In this document: positions 22,801-34,131 of the stretch, piece by piece
How positions within the stretch are numbered: position 1 is the stretch's first letter
Layout: every line of letters begins with the position of its first letter
From: Asterella californica
Taxonomy: Eukaryota > Streptophyta > Marchantiopsida > Marchantiales > Aytoniaceae
Assembly: GCA_036924285.1 (NCBI GenBank)
Contig: JAYKYS010000002.1
Coordinates: forward strand, 620,001 to 684,000
Length of the DNA: 64,000 nt
Reading direction: 5' to 3'
Program-made: the position numbers and the translations under genes
The notes under the pieces: model-generated
The model's database searches: none
Seen by the model: the letters and a program-made list of their open reading frames with translations, nothing else
Told to the model about the DNA's origin: nothing

Positions 22801-25782
22801 GCGCCCATCCATCCTTCGTCTTCTGGAGTCTTCAGAAGACTCCCAGGCGTTGCAGAAGCAGTCTTCTGCTCTGATCGGGTACTCAGCAGGTCTTCTTCCG
22901 AGTCGGACTCCGATCCTGAATGAATGAGGGAGATGGGTGTCCTCGGTACACTTCGGGGACCCATCTTCCTCAGTGGCGTGGCGTCTTCCGACCCACTAGG
23001 CTCGTCTTCCTTCACCAAAAGCGTCTTCTAGTAAGAGCCGGGCCTCAGCTATGGCATCAGAGTGGGAGGGGGCGTTGCAGCTGCCGCTCGGTCATCGTTT
23101 TCCGAGGTCTCCTCCTTCACCTCCTGTTGCTCCGTTAGCCCATACACTGCCAGCTGATCTTCCCTAAGATCCCCCATGGCTTCATACAAGTAGCAGAGGA
23201 AGGGTGTCAAGTGTTCTCCCGCCGAGGTACCCAAGTATGCTAGCTCCGTCTGTACATAGTTGTGGATGTACGCGCCCCAGTAGATGGGCACTCCGTCATC
23301 CCACACTGATTCCAAGAACTCCACGTCCTGATCTCCTAAGTACCTGGTCTTCTGCGCTTTCCCCTTGGGGAAGAGATGCAGAAACAACTTCGCTAGAAGT
23401 CGCTTCTTCGGCTCCCGGTAAGATTCTATCTTCCAACCATTCCTCCCCTGCCTGTCTTCCACGAAAAGGCAGGTGGTGCTCCCAAGCACATGCCACGAAC
23501 TCACGATCCTAGGTAAGATCTTCTTCTCGTACCAATATCCTCGGTTCTCGGACTCAGGCCTGTTAAAAGCCTTGCGCCACCAGTCTTCAGTCCAGGAAGA
23601 CGGTCTTCCTCGAGCTACTCCTGCTTTCGCAGGTACACGGTTACGAGGTGGCAACGCTGCCCACACCTCCTCCAGAAGTCCTTGATCTGCGAGGTTCCAA
23701 TCCCACAGGAAGAAGTCGAGACCCAACTCCTTGAGGAAAGGAGTGGCCTCGGCCAATTCTACCGCTGGTAACACCAAGCCTCGCGGATGCATCGACATAC
23801 CTGGAAGATCTGTTGCACTAAACCACAAGCACCCACTATGAGCTGAAGGCTCAGTTCTTCCCGAGTGCCCACAGTCTAGCTTCTAGTTCTCAGAAGACGA
23901 AACTAGTCTTCCAGAAGACAGCTACTCCGTCTTCCGGGATTCTAACAATACTTCCTAGATAGCTCTCGTCTTCCGAGCTATATCTAAACAATCCTATCTA
24001 AGCAAGGCCTCGCATGGATTACCAAGAAGACAAACCACCTTGCGTTACATCCTACTTCCTATCAGAAGATACAAGATTCGCAAAACATAAGTGCATGACA
24101 AGTTCAGAAGATGGTTGCAGGCTCTTGCGGTGACAGTGGCCTCTGGGAAGACTCTTCGAAGTCAGACTTCCCTTCACTAGTCTCACCTGTCTTCGTCTTC
24201 CTACACGCAATCTATCCTCACAACAGACTCAAGACAATTGCACTCTGTTCTTCTGACTTCTCACCTCTCATACGCACTCAGGAGAACCTTGCTGCTCGGT
24301 GGGAAGACATGACCCTCGACCATTCTCTCCAGATTCTGCCAGCAAGTATTCTCACGACTCTCTTCTAAGCTTGGGAAGAAGAAGGAATGGCTGCTATGGA
24401 TCAAACAGAAGAGACTCGAATGGACCCTCACGTCTTCTCGCTCATTTTGTCAGTCTTCCAGTCTTCTAGTCTCTCTAGGAAGATGTGGAGTTGAGAAGCT
24501 TGGAAGACCGGGAGACACAGGCCTAGTTCCCGACTTCCAACTTCTCGAAATAACAAAACAACTCACCACACCACTCAGGATTCGTACCAAGTCTCTCTAA
24601 AGCAAAGCAAATCCACTCTTGATACGAATTGTGTTCAGTCGACTTCCGAAGACAGTCTTCCAAAGACGGTCTTCCGAAGACAGTCAAGTTTAAGAAGCGT
24701 CTTCTGAAGATGTTCCCATCTTCCGAATCGTCTTCTGTTCCAAGTTTCGGGGGTAGAGAGGTAGTAGGGTAGGGAAATTGATAGCTGGGATCTTCAATTT
24801 GAAGACGAGGTGTAGGGAAGCTCGAATTGAGCTCGGGAAGAAGCAAGGAGATGTCTGACAGAAATTGGGCAGCGCTTCCGCGCCTAATGTCTCAATAGGA
24901 AAGATGAGGGGTGGGGGGTAATCGATCAGGCTGCCTGCACACAACGAAGGAAGCGCGGGGAATACCAGGAAAAGATGAGAAGAAGTGGGAAGGGGAAAGA
25001 ACAAGGGAAAGAACCTCTACAGTCTTCTTCTGCTCTCCGAGTTGTCTTCGACCTCCGCGTGCTTCTTGGTTCTGGTCCTAGCTCCAATGCGACTCCTCAC
25101 GACTGCGCCTGCTGTCAATCTCTTGGCCACACCTCGATCCACCTTCGATTCCACTCGCTGCTCTCCAAGTCAGCTTCTCGGGAGCTCACAAAAACGCCTT
25201 CGCTCTCTGCTGTTTGTGCTCCAGCAATTTTGGTCTCGCCTTTCGCCTAGCTGCCAACTGCTTCTCTCCTATCTCGATGTCCTCACTCGATTCCTCTCTC
25301 AAAGCTAACTCGCCAAGCTCACTATCTCCAATCGATCTTCTCAAGCGCTGTGCTGCGGGAAGTTGGAATGTGCCTAATGTGCTTTCTTACGCATCTTCCC
25401 CGCAGATTAGGAGTTTTCGACCTTGGGTATCTTCCCCGACCTACCTACCTATTCGGTGCGTCCCAGTAGGTACACCTACTGTCTTACCCAAAAATTCGCG
25501 GTTGGGCCTTCGCGGTCGCTGTCTTCTGGAAGACAGGTGTCTTCCGCCGTCTTCTCATCTTCCGCCATCTTCCCGTCTTCTGAAGACGCAACTGAGAAGA
25601 CGTTCTTCCGAAGACTGTCGTCTTCCGAAGAAGTCAACTTCTTATTACAAACAGCTCTTAAGATCATCTTCCTGTTAAGGAAGACGTAACTTTAAGTAAC
25701 AACGCTTCTTCAGTTATACAAACAAGTTATTATTCTTAAAAGTTTCAAAAATTCGTGCATCCTGTAATTTGTGGGCACCACA
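19833..25782 (-). mobile_element. Solo LTR of the element D family inserted in integrase (5950 bp, TSD TATGT)
   Basis: It starts TGTAGTGACGCAGG and ends GGGCACCACA, identical in structure to the 3' LTR at 13574-19519, and is flanked by TATGT at 19828-19832 and 25783-25787. No PBS, gag or pol lies inside and its ends are not direct repeats of each other. It therefore fits a solo LTR left by LTR-LTR recombination. It differs from both LTRs of D more than they differ from each other, so it came from a different family member. The alternative, a complete non-autonomous element, is less likely because the same sequence forms the terminal repeat of D. Confidence 0.85.
21480..23798 (-). pseudogene. 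LTR-encoded ORF of element D, copy 2 (about 773 codons, four premature stops)
   Basis: The ATG at 23798 (MSMHPRGLVLP) is the counterpart of the start in copy 1. One frame continues to 21480, interrupted at 23049-23051, about 23028-23030, 22785-22787 and 22698-22700. Three of the four are CAG to TAG compared with copy 1 and one is an Arg codon to TGA; none coincides with a stop of copy 1. The longest open part (405 residues, 21480-22697) is the coiled coil (KTQREAAEARAAAEKTQREA, then RKKFNYTAGRKLLTLARGW) and the acidic tail ending VEITSVQSE. The first open part holds the globular N-terminal domain. Absence of frameshifts in over 2 kb of both copies implies long coding constraint before decay. 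Confidence 0.75.
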
Positions 25783-25787
25783 TATGT

Positions 25788-28430
25788 CTTCTCCAAAGCT
25801 GCATTCCTGTCTTCTTCAAACTCTACGAAATTCAGAAGACGCTGCTCCTGGCTTTCTTCTTCTCCCATGCGTTCGGATACGGCTAACCGGTATGTTGGGA
25901 CCTCTAACTCAATGGGCACAATAGGTGTCATGCCATAAGTTAGGTAGAAAGGCGTCTTCTGGGTTGTGACTTTAGGTGAAATCCTGAAAGTCCATAACAC
26001 AGATGGCAATTTCGTGTCTCAATCGTACGCATGGTTAACCGTTACCTTGTTCAGGATGTTACACAGAAGACCATTCGACTTCTCCGTCAGTCCGTTCGCT
26101 TTCGGGTTGTACGGCGTCGTCTTCTTATGCTTAATCCTGAAGTATTGGGCAGGAGGGAGATAGTCTCATTTAAGAAATGAGTACCCCTATCTGATATCAA
26201 TTCCAGCGGACATCCGTACCTAGTGATGATGTTGTGCCAAAGGAACGTGGCTACCATTGCGGCATCGTTCTTTCTTGTGGCTTCGCCTTCCACCATCTTG
26301 GTAGCATAGTCGGTGGCTATTAGAATGTACTGTGCTCTTGTTCTTCTCGCCACCGGGACGATAGGTTCCACAAAGTCGATTCCCCACTTTTCGAACGGAG
26401 CAAGCGGAAGAATGAGAGTAAGAGGTCACCTTGTCGTAGCTGTCGGTCTTCCCACCCTCTGGCACGCATCGCACTTCCTGATCTCTTGAAAAGTGTCTCG
26501 GTACATGGTCGGCCACCAGTATCCGGCGTCTAACATCTTCTTCACTGTGGTTTTCAGCCCGTAGTGACCCCCAGCATCTTCGTAGTGAAGACTTGTGATC
26601 ACTGATTTTATCTCTGAAGGCTCAAGGCATCTCCTTAGCTTCTCGTCATGTCCCTTCCGAAACAGGATACCCTGGAAGATGGCATAAGGACCTACCTTTT
26701 GTAAGAAGACAGCCTTCTGCTCCGCATCCAATCCCTCGGGGTACTGTTGGTCTTCCAAGAACTTCCTCAAGTCCTTGAAGATCGACCCTTCTGTGGAAGT
26801 CGCAAAGACATGATCAGAAGACCTAGTCTCGTCTTCTGGGAAGCAGGCGGTACGCCCCCCCTCAGATGAAAGTGTCTCTGCGAAAACTGAAAACAACTTC
26901 TCGTCAGGGAACTCATCTTCCACTTCATCTTCTCGTTGTTCCGTCTCTAATCTGGATAGGTAGTCAGCATTAACATGTTGTCTTCCAGGTCTGTACTCCA
27001 CTGTCTAAGTAAATTCCTGGAGTAGGAGAATCCACCTAGCTATCCTACCAGACAAATCTGCTTTCTTTACAAGATGTTTCAAAGAGAAATGATCCACATA
27101 GAAGACAAACGGGTTGGCTAGGAGATAGTGTCTAAACTTCCTACAGGAGTAAATCATGCCAAGACACTCCCTTTCAGTTGTTGAGTACTTCTTCTCTGCA
27201 TCACTGAGTTGTCTTCCCGCGTAGTAGATGGGATAATCCTTCTTCTTCTCATCTTTCTGACTCAACACCACCCCTATGGCGAAGGCAGAAACATCCACAT
27301 AGATATGGAAGACTCTTTCCCAATCAGGTGGCCTTAGGACAAGGGATTCCGACAGAAGTCTCTTCATTTCTTCGAATGCTTCTTGCTGCTCAGAAGACCA
27401 AATGTATGGTTCGTCCTTCTTCAGCAACTTAGTGAGTCTTCCTGCTACCTCTGCGTACCTGTCAATAAACCTCCTGTAGTATCCTACGTTGCCTAAGAAG
27501 CTTCTCAACCGAGTTAGGTTAGCAGGTGGGTGGAGTTTCATGATGACTTCCACCTTAGCACAATCGACTTCTATACTTCTTCCGGAGATCCTATGTCCTA
27601 GCAAAATTCCCTCTGACATACCAAAGAAGCACTTCTCAAGGTGAAGAGCCAAACGATGTTCTCTACACTTCAAAAAACACTTCCTCAGAAATATCAAGTG
27701 ATCTTCTCTCGATCCAAACACACAAAAGTCATCCAAGAAGATCTCCATGAAAGTACGAAGATACTCCTTGAAGATTGTAATCATCAATCTCTAGAATGTG
27801 GCGGGTGCGTTGCATAAACCAAACGGCATTTGATTGTACGCGTACGTGCCTCAATCAGTAGTGAAAGTGGTTTTCGACTTGTCTTCTTCTCTGATTGAAA
27901 CTTGGTTGTACCCAGAATACCCATCCAGGAAGCTGTAGAACTCATGTCCTGCTACCTGGTCTAACACAGAGTCAGTGAATGGTAAAGGATGATGATCTTT
28001 CTTTGTGGCCAAGTTGAGCTTCCAGAAGTCCTGACACACTCGAATCTTCCCTGTCTGCTTCTCCGGCATGATGACGATAGGAGCTACCCACTCACTGCTG
28101 AGCACTGGGAAGATGACTCCTGCCTTCAGATATTGGTCGATCTGGTCCTTCACCAGAAGCGAGTACTTGGGGTTGAGCCGATACTGTCTCTGCCGTGCGG
28201 GAACAACGCCCTCCAGCAAGTCAATGTGATGCTCTCCCAACTCTTGAGGTATGCCTTTCATGTCGTCTATGGTCCATGCGAAGACGTCTTGGAACTCCGT
28301 CAGAAGTTCTCGAAAGTCTTCCAACTGCTGCCCTCGATCACCTTGGAAAGCTTCAGCTTCTTCCCGGGAGCAACCTCTATTTCTTGAAGATCATCCGGGT
28401 TTACCATTCCTTCAGTATGACTGTACTCAC
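25788..28430 (-). pseudogene. Element D reverse transcriptase, RNase H and integrase
   Basis: RT starts near 28324 (FRELLTEFQDVFAW). It reads through YRLNPKYSLLVKDQIDQYLKAGVIFPV and DGYSGYNQV to the catalytic FLDDFCVFG (about 27720-27745), then NVGYYRRFID. RNase H has IYVDVSAFAIGVVLSQ, with the first catalytic Asp retained, and ends VNADYLSR. Integrase has the zinc region (HYEDAGGHYG, CDACQ) and core segments LIATDYATKM and LISDRGTHFL. From 28324 to about 26130 the frame is kept and broken only by nonsense codons (at 27851, about 27800, 27002 and 26426). Each sits where relatives have Trp, Gln, Gln and Arg. A frameshift occurs near 26130. Non-functional. Confidence 0.85.
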
Positions 28431-29678
28431 TGACACCAAAGTATTCCGGTTTGGGAGCTTCTTCCAGTTCAGATTCGTCTTCTGGAAGACCAACTGTCGG
28501 ATCTTCCGAAGGGAAGACGATACTTTCGTTTTCTAGAAGCTCTTCTTCCGCAATCTCGTAGCACTCAATGTATCCACAGATCACATCTTCTGCTCTCTCT
28601 GCTACTTCTGTAGTACACAAGTTATTCACCACAAACTCATTATACCGTTCATCACTATCAGAAGACGCAGCTGAGTCTTCTGAAGTGTACCCCTCTGTTG
28701 TAGACGGAGTTTCACCTTGGTGTCCAATCTTCATCCAAGGAAGCGAGACCTTAGTCTTCTCACCTGGCTTGGGTGTAGGATTGGGAAATCTCAAACGATG
28801 CCTTCTCCAGTCGGTATTTACATTTGCAGCATATAGCCATGGTCTCCTATCAACATCTGATATCCAACCTTAGCTACAGGTCGCAAAATGATGTAAGTGA
28901 GGTAAAAAGATACTCCACCAATTACCGTCAAGACATCTTTCAGTTGCCCCAAAGGTCGTCTTCTGGTCTGGTCCGTCATTCTGAGGATTCTCGGAGTAGG
29001 CTAGAACTCAGTGAAGCCTAGGACATGCGCCGTTTCTTCCGTCATGATGTTAACTCCGGAGCCGGAATCAATGGGTACCTTCTTTAGAAGACAGCCATGG
29101 ATCTCCATATCAAGTTCTGGGGCTCCCAAGTCCTCATGCTCTATCCTTAGGATCGGGGTGCTCTTGGGAAGTTTAGCTGTCCTCCTCTTCCTCGATCCTC
29201 GAAGAACAGATTGTAACAACTTCCTATAACCAGCGTTGTCATCCAACAGCTGTTGGAAGGTTACATCCGCCTTCTGATTCCACAAGTCTCGCAAGAAGTC
29301 GTAAGGAGATCTTTTCAGAAGAGTGACTGGTGTTTCCAACAAAGAAGATGTAGTGGCTGCTTCCTTGGGTGGAAGACCAAAAGAGTGTCTTCCCTCGACT
29401 GGAGGCTCTTCCCTTGAGATGGGAGCTGCCGTAGTCGGTGTAGGAAGTTGCTGTACTATCTTCCGTCGCTTCTCCAGCTCTTCTTGCATGATCGCTTCAA
29501 CTTCTTGTCTAATGTCAGGAGCAAAGTACTTCGGATCTTCTCGGTCGTAAGTAGGAGAAGACGGCCGCTCAGGAGAAGATGACATCTCCTTTCGCTGCTT
29601 CTTCTTCTTGATCTCCTTCTGACGAGATTCTAACTTCCCTTTGCTTCTGGTACTTACCTTGAACACCGCTTCGTCCAA
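28431..29678 (-). pseudogene. Element D protease and linker region
   Basis: The piece at 29001-29678 has a basic, Pro-rich N-terminal part (KGKLESRQKEIKKKKQRKE, PDIRQEVEAIMQEELEKRRK), a SPYDFLRDLWNQ segment, and an aspartic protease entry LDMEIHGCLLKKVPIDSGSG with the active-site triplet D-S-G near 29080. A stop at 29001 interrupts the protease; downstream sequence in another frame reads like its second half (LGWRLDTK-type text near 28750). The 28300-28794 stretch is acidic linker upstream of RT. Non-functional as it stands. Confidence 0.65.
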
Positions 29679-29795
29679 GACTTCTTCGGGAGGTCAATTG
29701 TCTGAATCCGGGCTAGGGCTCCAAATAGTGCCATCCGCCAAAGTGAAAGAAGAAGCTGCCTCAAGTAACTTCGTCTTTTGAGCTGCAGTCGTCTT

Positions 29796-30968
29796 CTACA
29801 GCTGGGGTTCCTTTCCTTCGCGCTTCTCGAGGTCTGGTTCGTCTTCCTCGATATGGAGACAATCCGTACAATCCCCAGGGTCTTCTTCTTCTACCGTGAT
29901 GTGCTGTACCACTGCTAACTCAAGTTTAGAAGATGATGCAGCTTCTGCAGGAGGTGTGGTCTCTGCAAATCTAACCATTTGTCGTGGCCGTAAGGTTTGA
30001 GGACAATTCCCTGTGAAATGACCGGCTTCCTTACAGTTCCCACACAAGGGCACTTGCCCAATCTGTCTTCTCGGTTGAGGACAGGTGGACCACCAGTGTC
30101 CTGTCTCTCCATAATTATTGCACACTCCAGGAAGAGGGTTGAGAGGTCGTTGTGATGAAGAAGGTTGCCAGGGTGTCTTGGTCTGTACATTGCTAGCTCT
30201 ATCCCTAAGTACATAACGATTATATTGGGCGGGAGGCGTAGGAGTGAAGGGTTGTATCGTCTCGATCCTATAGCAGGTTTCCCCACTAGGATCGTGTAGG
30301 TATCCTTCATCATCTTCTTCCCATCCTGCCCAGTTGACAGCTTGGTCCTGCGTACACTGATCTCTGGTATGTCCGGAAGAGTTACAAAGGTTGCACCAAA
30401 GGTTTGGCCGGGAAGCCGTAGGTTGCTTCCGCTTGTCCTTCTGGTTCAGAAGATGAACTTTCAGGTCGGCAAACTGCTTCAGAACTTCATCGATACGGGG
30501 ATCAGGTGCAGACTGAATGATCTGAGTTTGAGGCATCTTCTGCACAACTTCCTCCCTTGCTCGCGTCTTCTCCTTCTTCTTCTTCCGCGTCTTCTTCTCT
30601 GGTTCAAATTCAACCGTAGACTCTTCAGAAGCAGAAGATACTTCCGAATCGCTGTTATCAATTTCAATGGACTTGGACTTCCTCTTGGACTTCCTAGAAG
30701 ACTTCTTCAACTTCTTGGACTTCTTCGAGGTCTTCCCTCTGTCTTTCGTCATATTCCGAGTGATGCTTGAGATTTCATACTGCTCGGCATACTTCTGTAC
30801 TTCTACTAAATCATCACCTCCTCCTCTTCTGTAGTACAATTCCATATCCTGAGACAATCCTCCCAAGTACCAGTCGACGGCTTGCTGAGCACAGTAACCG
30901 GTGTCGTGTCGTGGACCGGCTCCTACTTGAAATTCAAACTTCGATGCTTGTCGCTCCAAAGACACTCA
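29796..30968 (-). pseudogene. Element D gag C-terminal half with zinc knuckles
   Basis: An open 389-residue stretch (30965-29796) covers the end of the capsid region (AQQAVDWYLGGLSQDMELYYRR, YAEQYE), a long Lys/Ser/Arg tract (KKSKKLKKSSRKSKRKSKS), and three Cys/His motifs: CNLCNSSGHTRDQC, CNNYGETGHWWSTC (second Cys replaced by Tyr) and CGNCKEAGHFTGNC. An acidic tail follows. It is separated from the N-terminal half by a roughly 1.96-kb insertion. Three knuckles are unusual for plant Gag, which commonly has one or two. Confidence 0.8.
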
Positions 30969-30977
30969 TGAGAAGAC

Positions 30978-31470
30978 AAGCTAGGCCCTTGCTTACGGGC
31001 TTTCGACGTAATCTCAGATCTTCACTTTCATCACATGGATGGGTAGAGCTCCTTGTCAGCTTTCCATAGACACTTTGTCTACTTTGTTTGGACGCCTAGT
31101 GGAAAAGTTACAAGACTCGAAAGATGGAGAAAATAAGCTAGACCCCAGCTTACGGGTTTTTGGCACCACTTCGGATCTTCATTTTTATCGCACCAGTGGA
31201 TAGAGCTCCTTGTCAGCTTTCCATAGGCACTTCATCTACTTCGTTTGGACGCCTAGTGGAAAAGTTACAAGACTCGAAAGATGGAGAAAACAAGCTAGGC
31301 CCCAGCTTACGGGCTTTTGGCGCAACTTCGGATCTTCACTTTCATCACATGGATGGGTAGAGCTCGTTGTCAGCTTTCCATGGGCATCTTGTTTACGCCG
31401 TTTGGACATCCAGAGAAGAAGTTATGCGATTCGAAAGAAGGTAAAATCAAGCTAGGCCCCTAGTTACTTG
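30978..31470. repeat. Tandem array, 157-bp period, three units plus start of a fourth
   Basis: The phrase AAGCTAGGCCC (or a one-base variant) starts at 30978, 31135, 31292 and 31449, spacing exactly 157 each time. Units share CTTACGGG, GGATCTTCA, GTCAGCTTTCCAT, TTTGGACGCCTAGTGGAAAAG and GACTCGAAAGATGGAG. Units 1-3 are close to identical; the third is more diverged at its end. Confidence 0.9.
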
Positions 31471-31563
31471 CTGACTGGGTATTCAGGGCTTCAGGCGTAT
31501 ATCAAAGACGCAAGGGGCCTGCTTATTATTATTGAGGGTTGAACTTCGTACGTACAGACTGTT

Positions 31564-32480
31564 GCAAGGGGGCTGCTTAAGGGGCTTGCTTGTTCCTGCG
31601 ACCAGTCGGTGGATGTTTTGGAGAATTGGGAAGTCCAATACACGCGCGCAAGGTGTCATCGGGTTCAGATCTGTGCAGGCTACGCACAGGTTAAGACGGT
31701 TCTTGAAGAGACGGATCGGGGGTTGTGTTCTGGGAGAAATTGAGACGCAGGGAGCAGAATTGGGGTTTTCAGTTACCTGTGAAGGAGAGTTGGACCGTTC
31801 GGGCCGTTTCGGAGTCCAAACTTGCTGTACTTGGATCCATCGGGATCAGAACAACGAGTTCTTCAGGAAATTGAAGACGATACAAAGTTTTATCAGGCGG
31901 TTAGAGAGTTGTGAGAGAAATTGGCTCGCAGGGAAGCGCTTGCGTCAGGTTTTCATCGCCTGCGACCTGAGATTGGATTGTTCTTCGCGATCGGTGAGCC
32001 AAGCTCTTTGTTCTTGGTGCCTACGCGATCAGGGAGTCCTCATGTACGCATAAGGGAAGACTGTAAGTGAATTGGATCGTTGGTTTGGGTGTGGTGAGCA
32101 AATTTGAGCCACAGGGAGCCGATTTACGTCAGTTTTTTGTAGCCTGCGACCAAATTTCTCGAGTAGTTTTGCAAGGGGAACTCCAAACGGCTTGTTTGGA
32201 GTCTTGTTGGGTTCAGGGTAGCCAGATCTACCTACCAGCGAAGACGGATATCAGTTTAGAAGATCCGTTTGTGCGGTGTAAGCGGTTTTAAGCCGCAGGG
32301 AGGAGTTTTTGAAGGTTCGGTCACCTGCGACCGAAAATTGACGATATCTCGACTATCGGGAGTCGGATCTGAAGGTTTCTTGGGTCAACGGAGTCAGGGA
32401 AGGAGACCTTATCAACATTTGAAGATCGTTTGGCGAAAGGAGAAAGTTCCCAGATAGGTCTTTTTCGGTTCCTTCGCTAC
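31564..32480. repeat. Diverged tandem array, about 182-bp period, five units
   Basis: The marker CGCAGGGAG and variants starts at about 31564, 31746, 31927, 32110 and 32294 (spacings 182, 181, 183, 184). Each is followed by a run of T and then CCTGCGACC. The units are far more diverged than the neighbouring 157-bp array, so this is the older amplification. Confidence 0.75.
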
Positions 32481-32935
32481 AGGTTTCGTCCTTTTGAGTT
32501 CGTTAAGGACTTAGTTGGTTGTGTATTGCTTGTGGTAGCTAGCTTTAGCCAAGAGCTAGTGTGTGGATGTGGTTTGGACTTGGGTTTGGATCGCATGATA
32601 CTATTGTGGCTCTGGTTGTTAGCAAAGAGAAGTTCCTCTTGCTTTGAGCTACGCTTTGGCGATTTCAGACTAGAGTTGCGTTTCAGGGGTTTGTTTTAGG
32701 GCTTCTGAAGTAGGTTACAGACCGCTCTGGTCTTTTCCTCAGTTTTGTGCTGTTTGGAGAAAGAATCGACAGTGTACATACTTTCAGAGTGGTATATATC
32801 GCAGCATTCCTTTTCGTGGTTGTTCTTCTCTGTCTTGTCTCTGTTTGGCACACAGCATCTCCACAGCCAGGAACCTCGCGTTTTCCTGGACATCCTTCAC
32901 GCACAAAATATCCGACGCGATACCGGGTCTTCTTT

Positions 32936-34000
32936 GGTTCTGAGGGATGTGATCCAAGAGGTCTTCAAACCTCTCGGTGAAATCCCGTAGTGTCTCTTTC
33001 TTCTTCCGTTCGAGTCTCTGAAGTTCTATGAGGGTCATCCGATCATAGCCCACTCCTCTAAACCTCTTCAGAAAAGTTGCCTTCAGAGTAGCCCATGCGG
33101 TCATTACTACACCATCATCCAACATCTTACTCATCCACTTTCTTTCCTTCCCTACGATCAAACTAGGAAATACCCGAAGTCTGTCGACATCAGCGTCTTC
33201 CTTGTTGGATCAAGAGATGGTCTCGAACATCGTGATGAAGTAGTCCGCGTCAGCATCATCGTCGTACGGATGGTACTTCTGCCGAGTGTGGGAAGCCATG
33301 TCAACTGCCGGCTGGTGCGATTGCCAACTTCTTTCTTCCTCAGGTCCAGGTGGTGGAGATGGTCTTCTCGAAGGTCCAGGCCTGTCTGAATCAAGAAGAT
33401 CGTCTTCTGAGTCAGAACTACTATCACTGCTATCTTCTCTGGAACGATCTCCTCCAGTCTTCTCTCACCTTGAGAAGCTTCTTCGGCACTTGGGAAGACG
33501 TCTTCTGAGTAACCAGTATCAAAATCTACTTTATACACGTGATCACCCGGTTGACTTCTATCTTCGCCAAAGATTATGCTCGAGATGGAAGGCTCTTCCA
33601 ACTCTACCGATCGGATCTTCCTGAGCTCTTCTTCTTTCCTTTGGTGTCTCAGGGATATCCGCTGCTCTCTAGAAGCGGTTCGCTGGGGTGAATTTACCCA
33701 CTCAGGATCTTTACCCGTGCGTCTTCTGCTTCTTCCTCTGGTCGGAGGCATCCACCAGAGTACTGAGAACATATGTCCCTCTTCTTCTACTACTAGATCC
33801 GGCAGACTGAATGTCTAAACAACCGATCACAGGTTCGGAACGTCTTCTTCTCCTACTTTCTGTTGTACTCACTACAGTCTTCCAAGATCGAGTCTTCCAA
33901 GAAACTCTTGGAAGCAGGGAAGCGGCTTCTTCCAACTCTCCCTGATGTATATTATCAACTTCTGGTTGCGGTCCCTGTCTTCTAGCAAGATAGAGTCCCA
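32936..34000 (-). pseudogene. Element D gag N-terminal half
   Basis: The sequence runs in two or three frames: a basic start (SRRRTGKDPEWVNSPQRT), a Glu/Arg-rich helix (LRHQRKEEELRKIRSVELEEP), an acidic stretch, then, after a frame change near 33160, the capsid core (MLDDGVVMTAWATLKATFLKRFRG, DRMTLIELQRLERKKKETLRDFTERFEDLLDHIP). LRDFTERF is a typical retrotransposon Gag motif. It is cut by the insertion at about 32935. No single long ORF remains. Confidence 0.75.
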
Positions 34001-34095
34001 CAACACATTCAACTACAATTGAAGTTAGTTCGAAATGAAACTAACTACTGACACACAGATCCAGGAAGCTTAGAACAAAAGTTACTAAGATGAAA

Positions 34096-34113
34096 TCTCC
34101 GGCAGCGGCGCCA
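34096..34113 (-). other. Element D primer-binding site, tRNA-Asp type
   Basis: The minus strand reads TGGCGCCGCTGCCGGAGA. The usual plant Tat/Athila site complementary to tRNA-Asp is TGGCGCCGTTGCCGGGGA, so 16 of 18 bases agree. It is separated from the LTR end (34132) by 18 nt, the same spacing as in the fragment at 55446-55482. Confidence 0.85.
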
Positions 34114-34131
34114 AAAATGGTGCTCACTATA

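Larger units (their letters stand above)
30969..32935. mobile_element. LTR-like insertion in element D gag, made largely of two tandem-repeat arrays
   Basis: Capsid sequence ends at about 32936 (FTERFEDLLDHIPQNQ) and resumes at 30965, so this is an insertion. It has no supported ORF. It starts with TG at 30969, but the right boundary and a target duplication could not be pinned down. About half is a 157-bp tandem array and a 182-bp tandem array, as often seen in long LTRs or untranslated regions of Ty3 elements. I read it as a solo LTR of another family. Confidence 0.55.
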
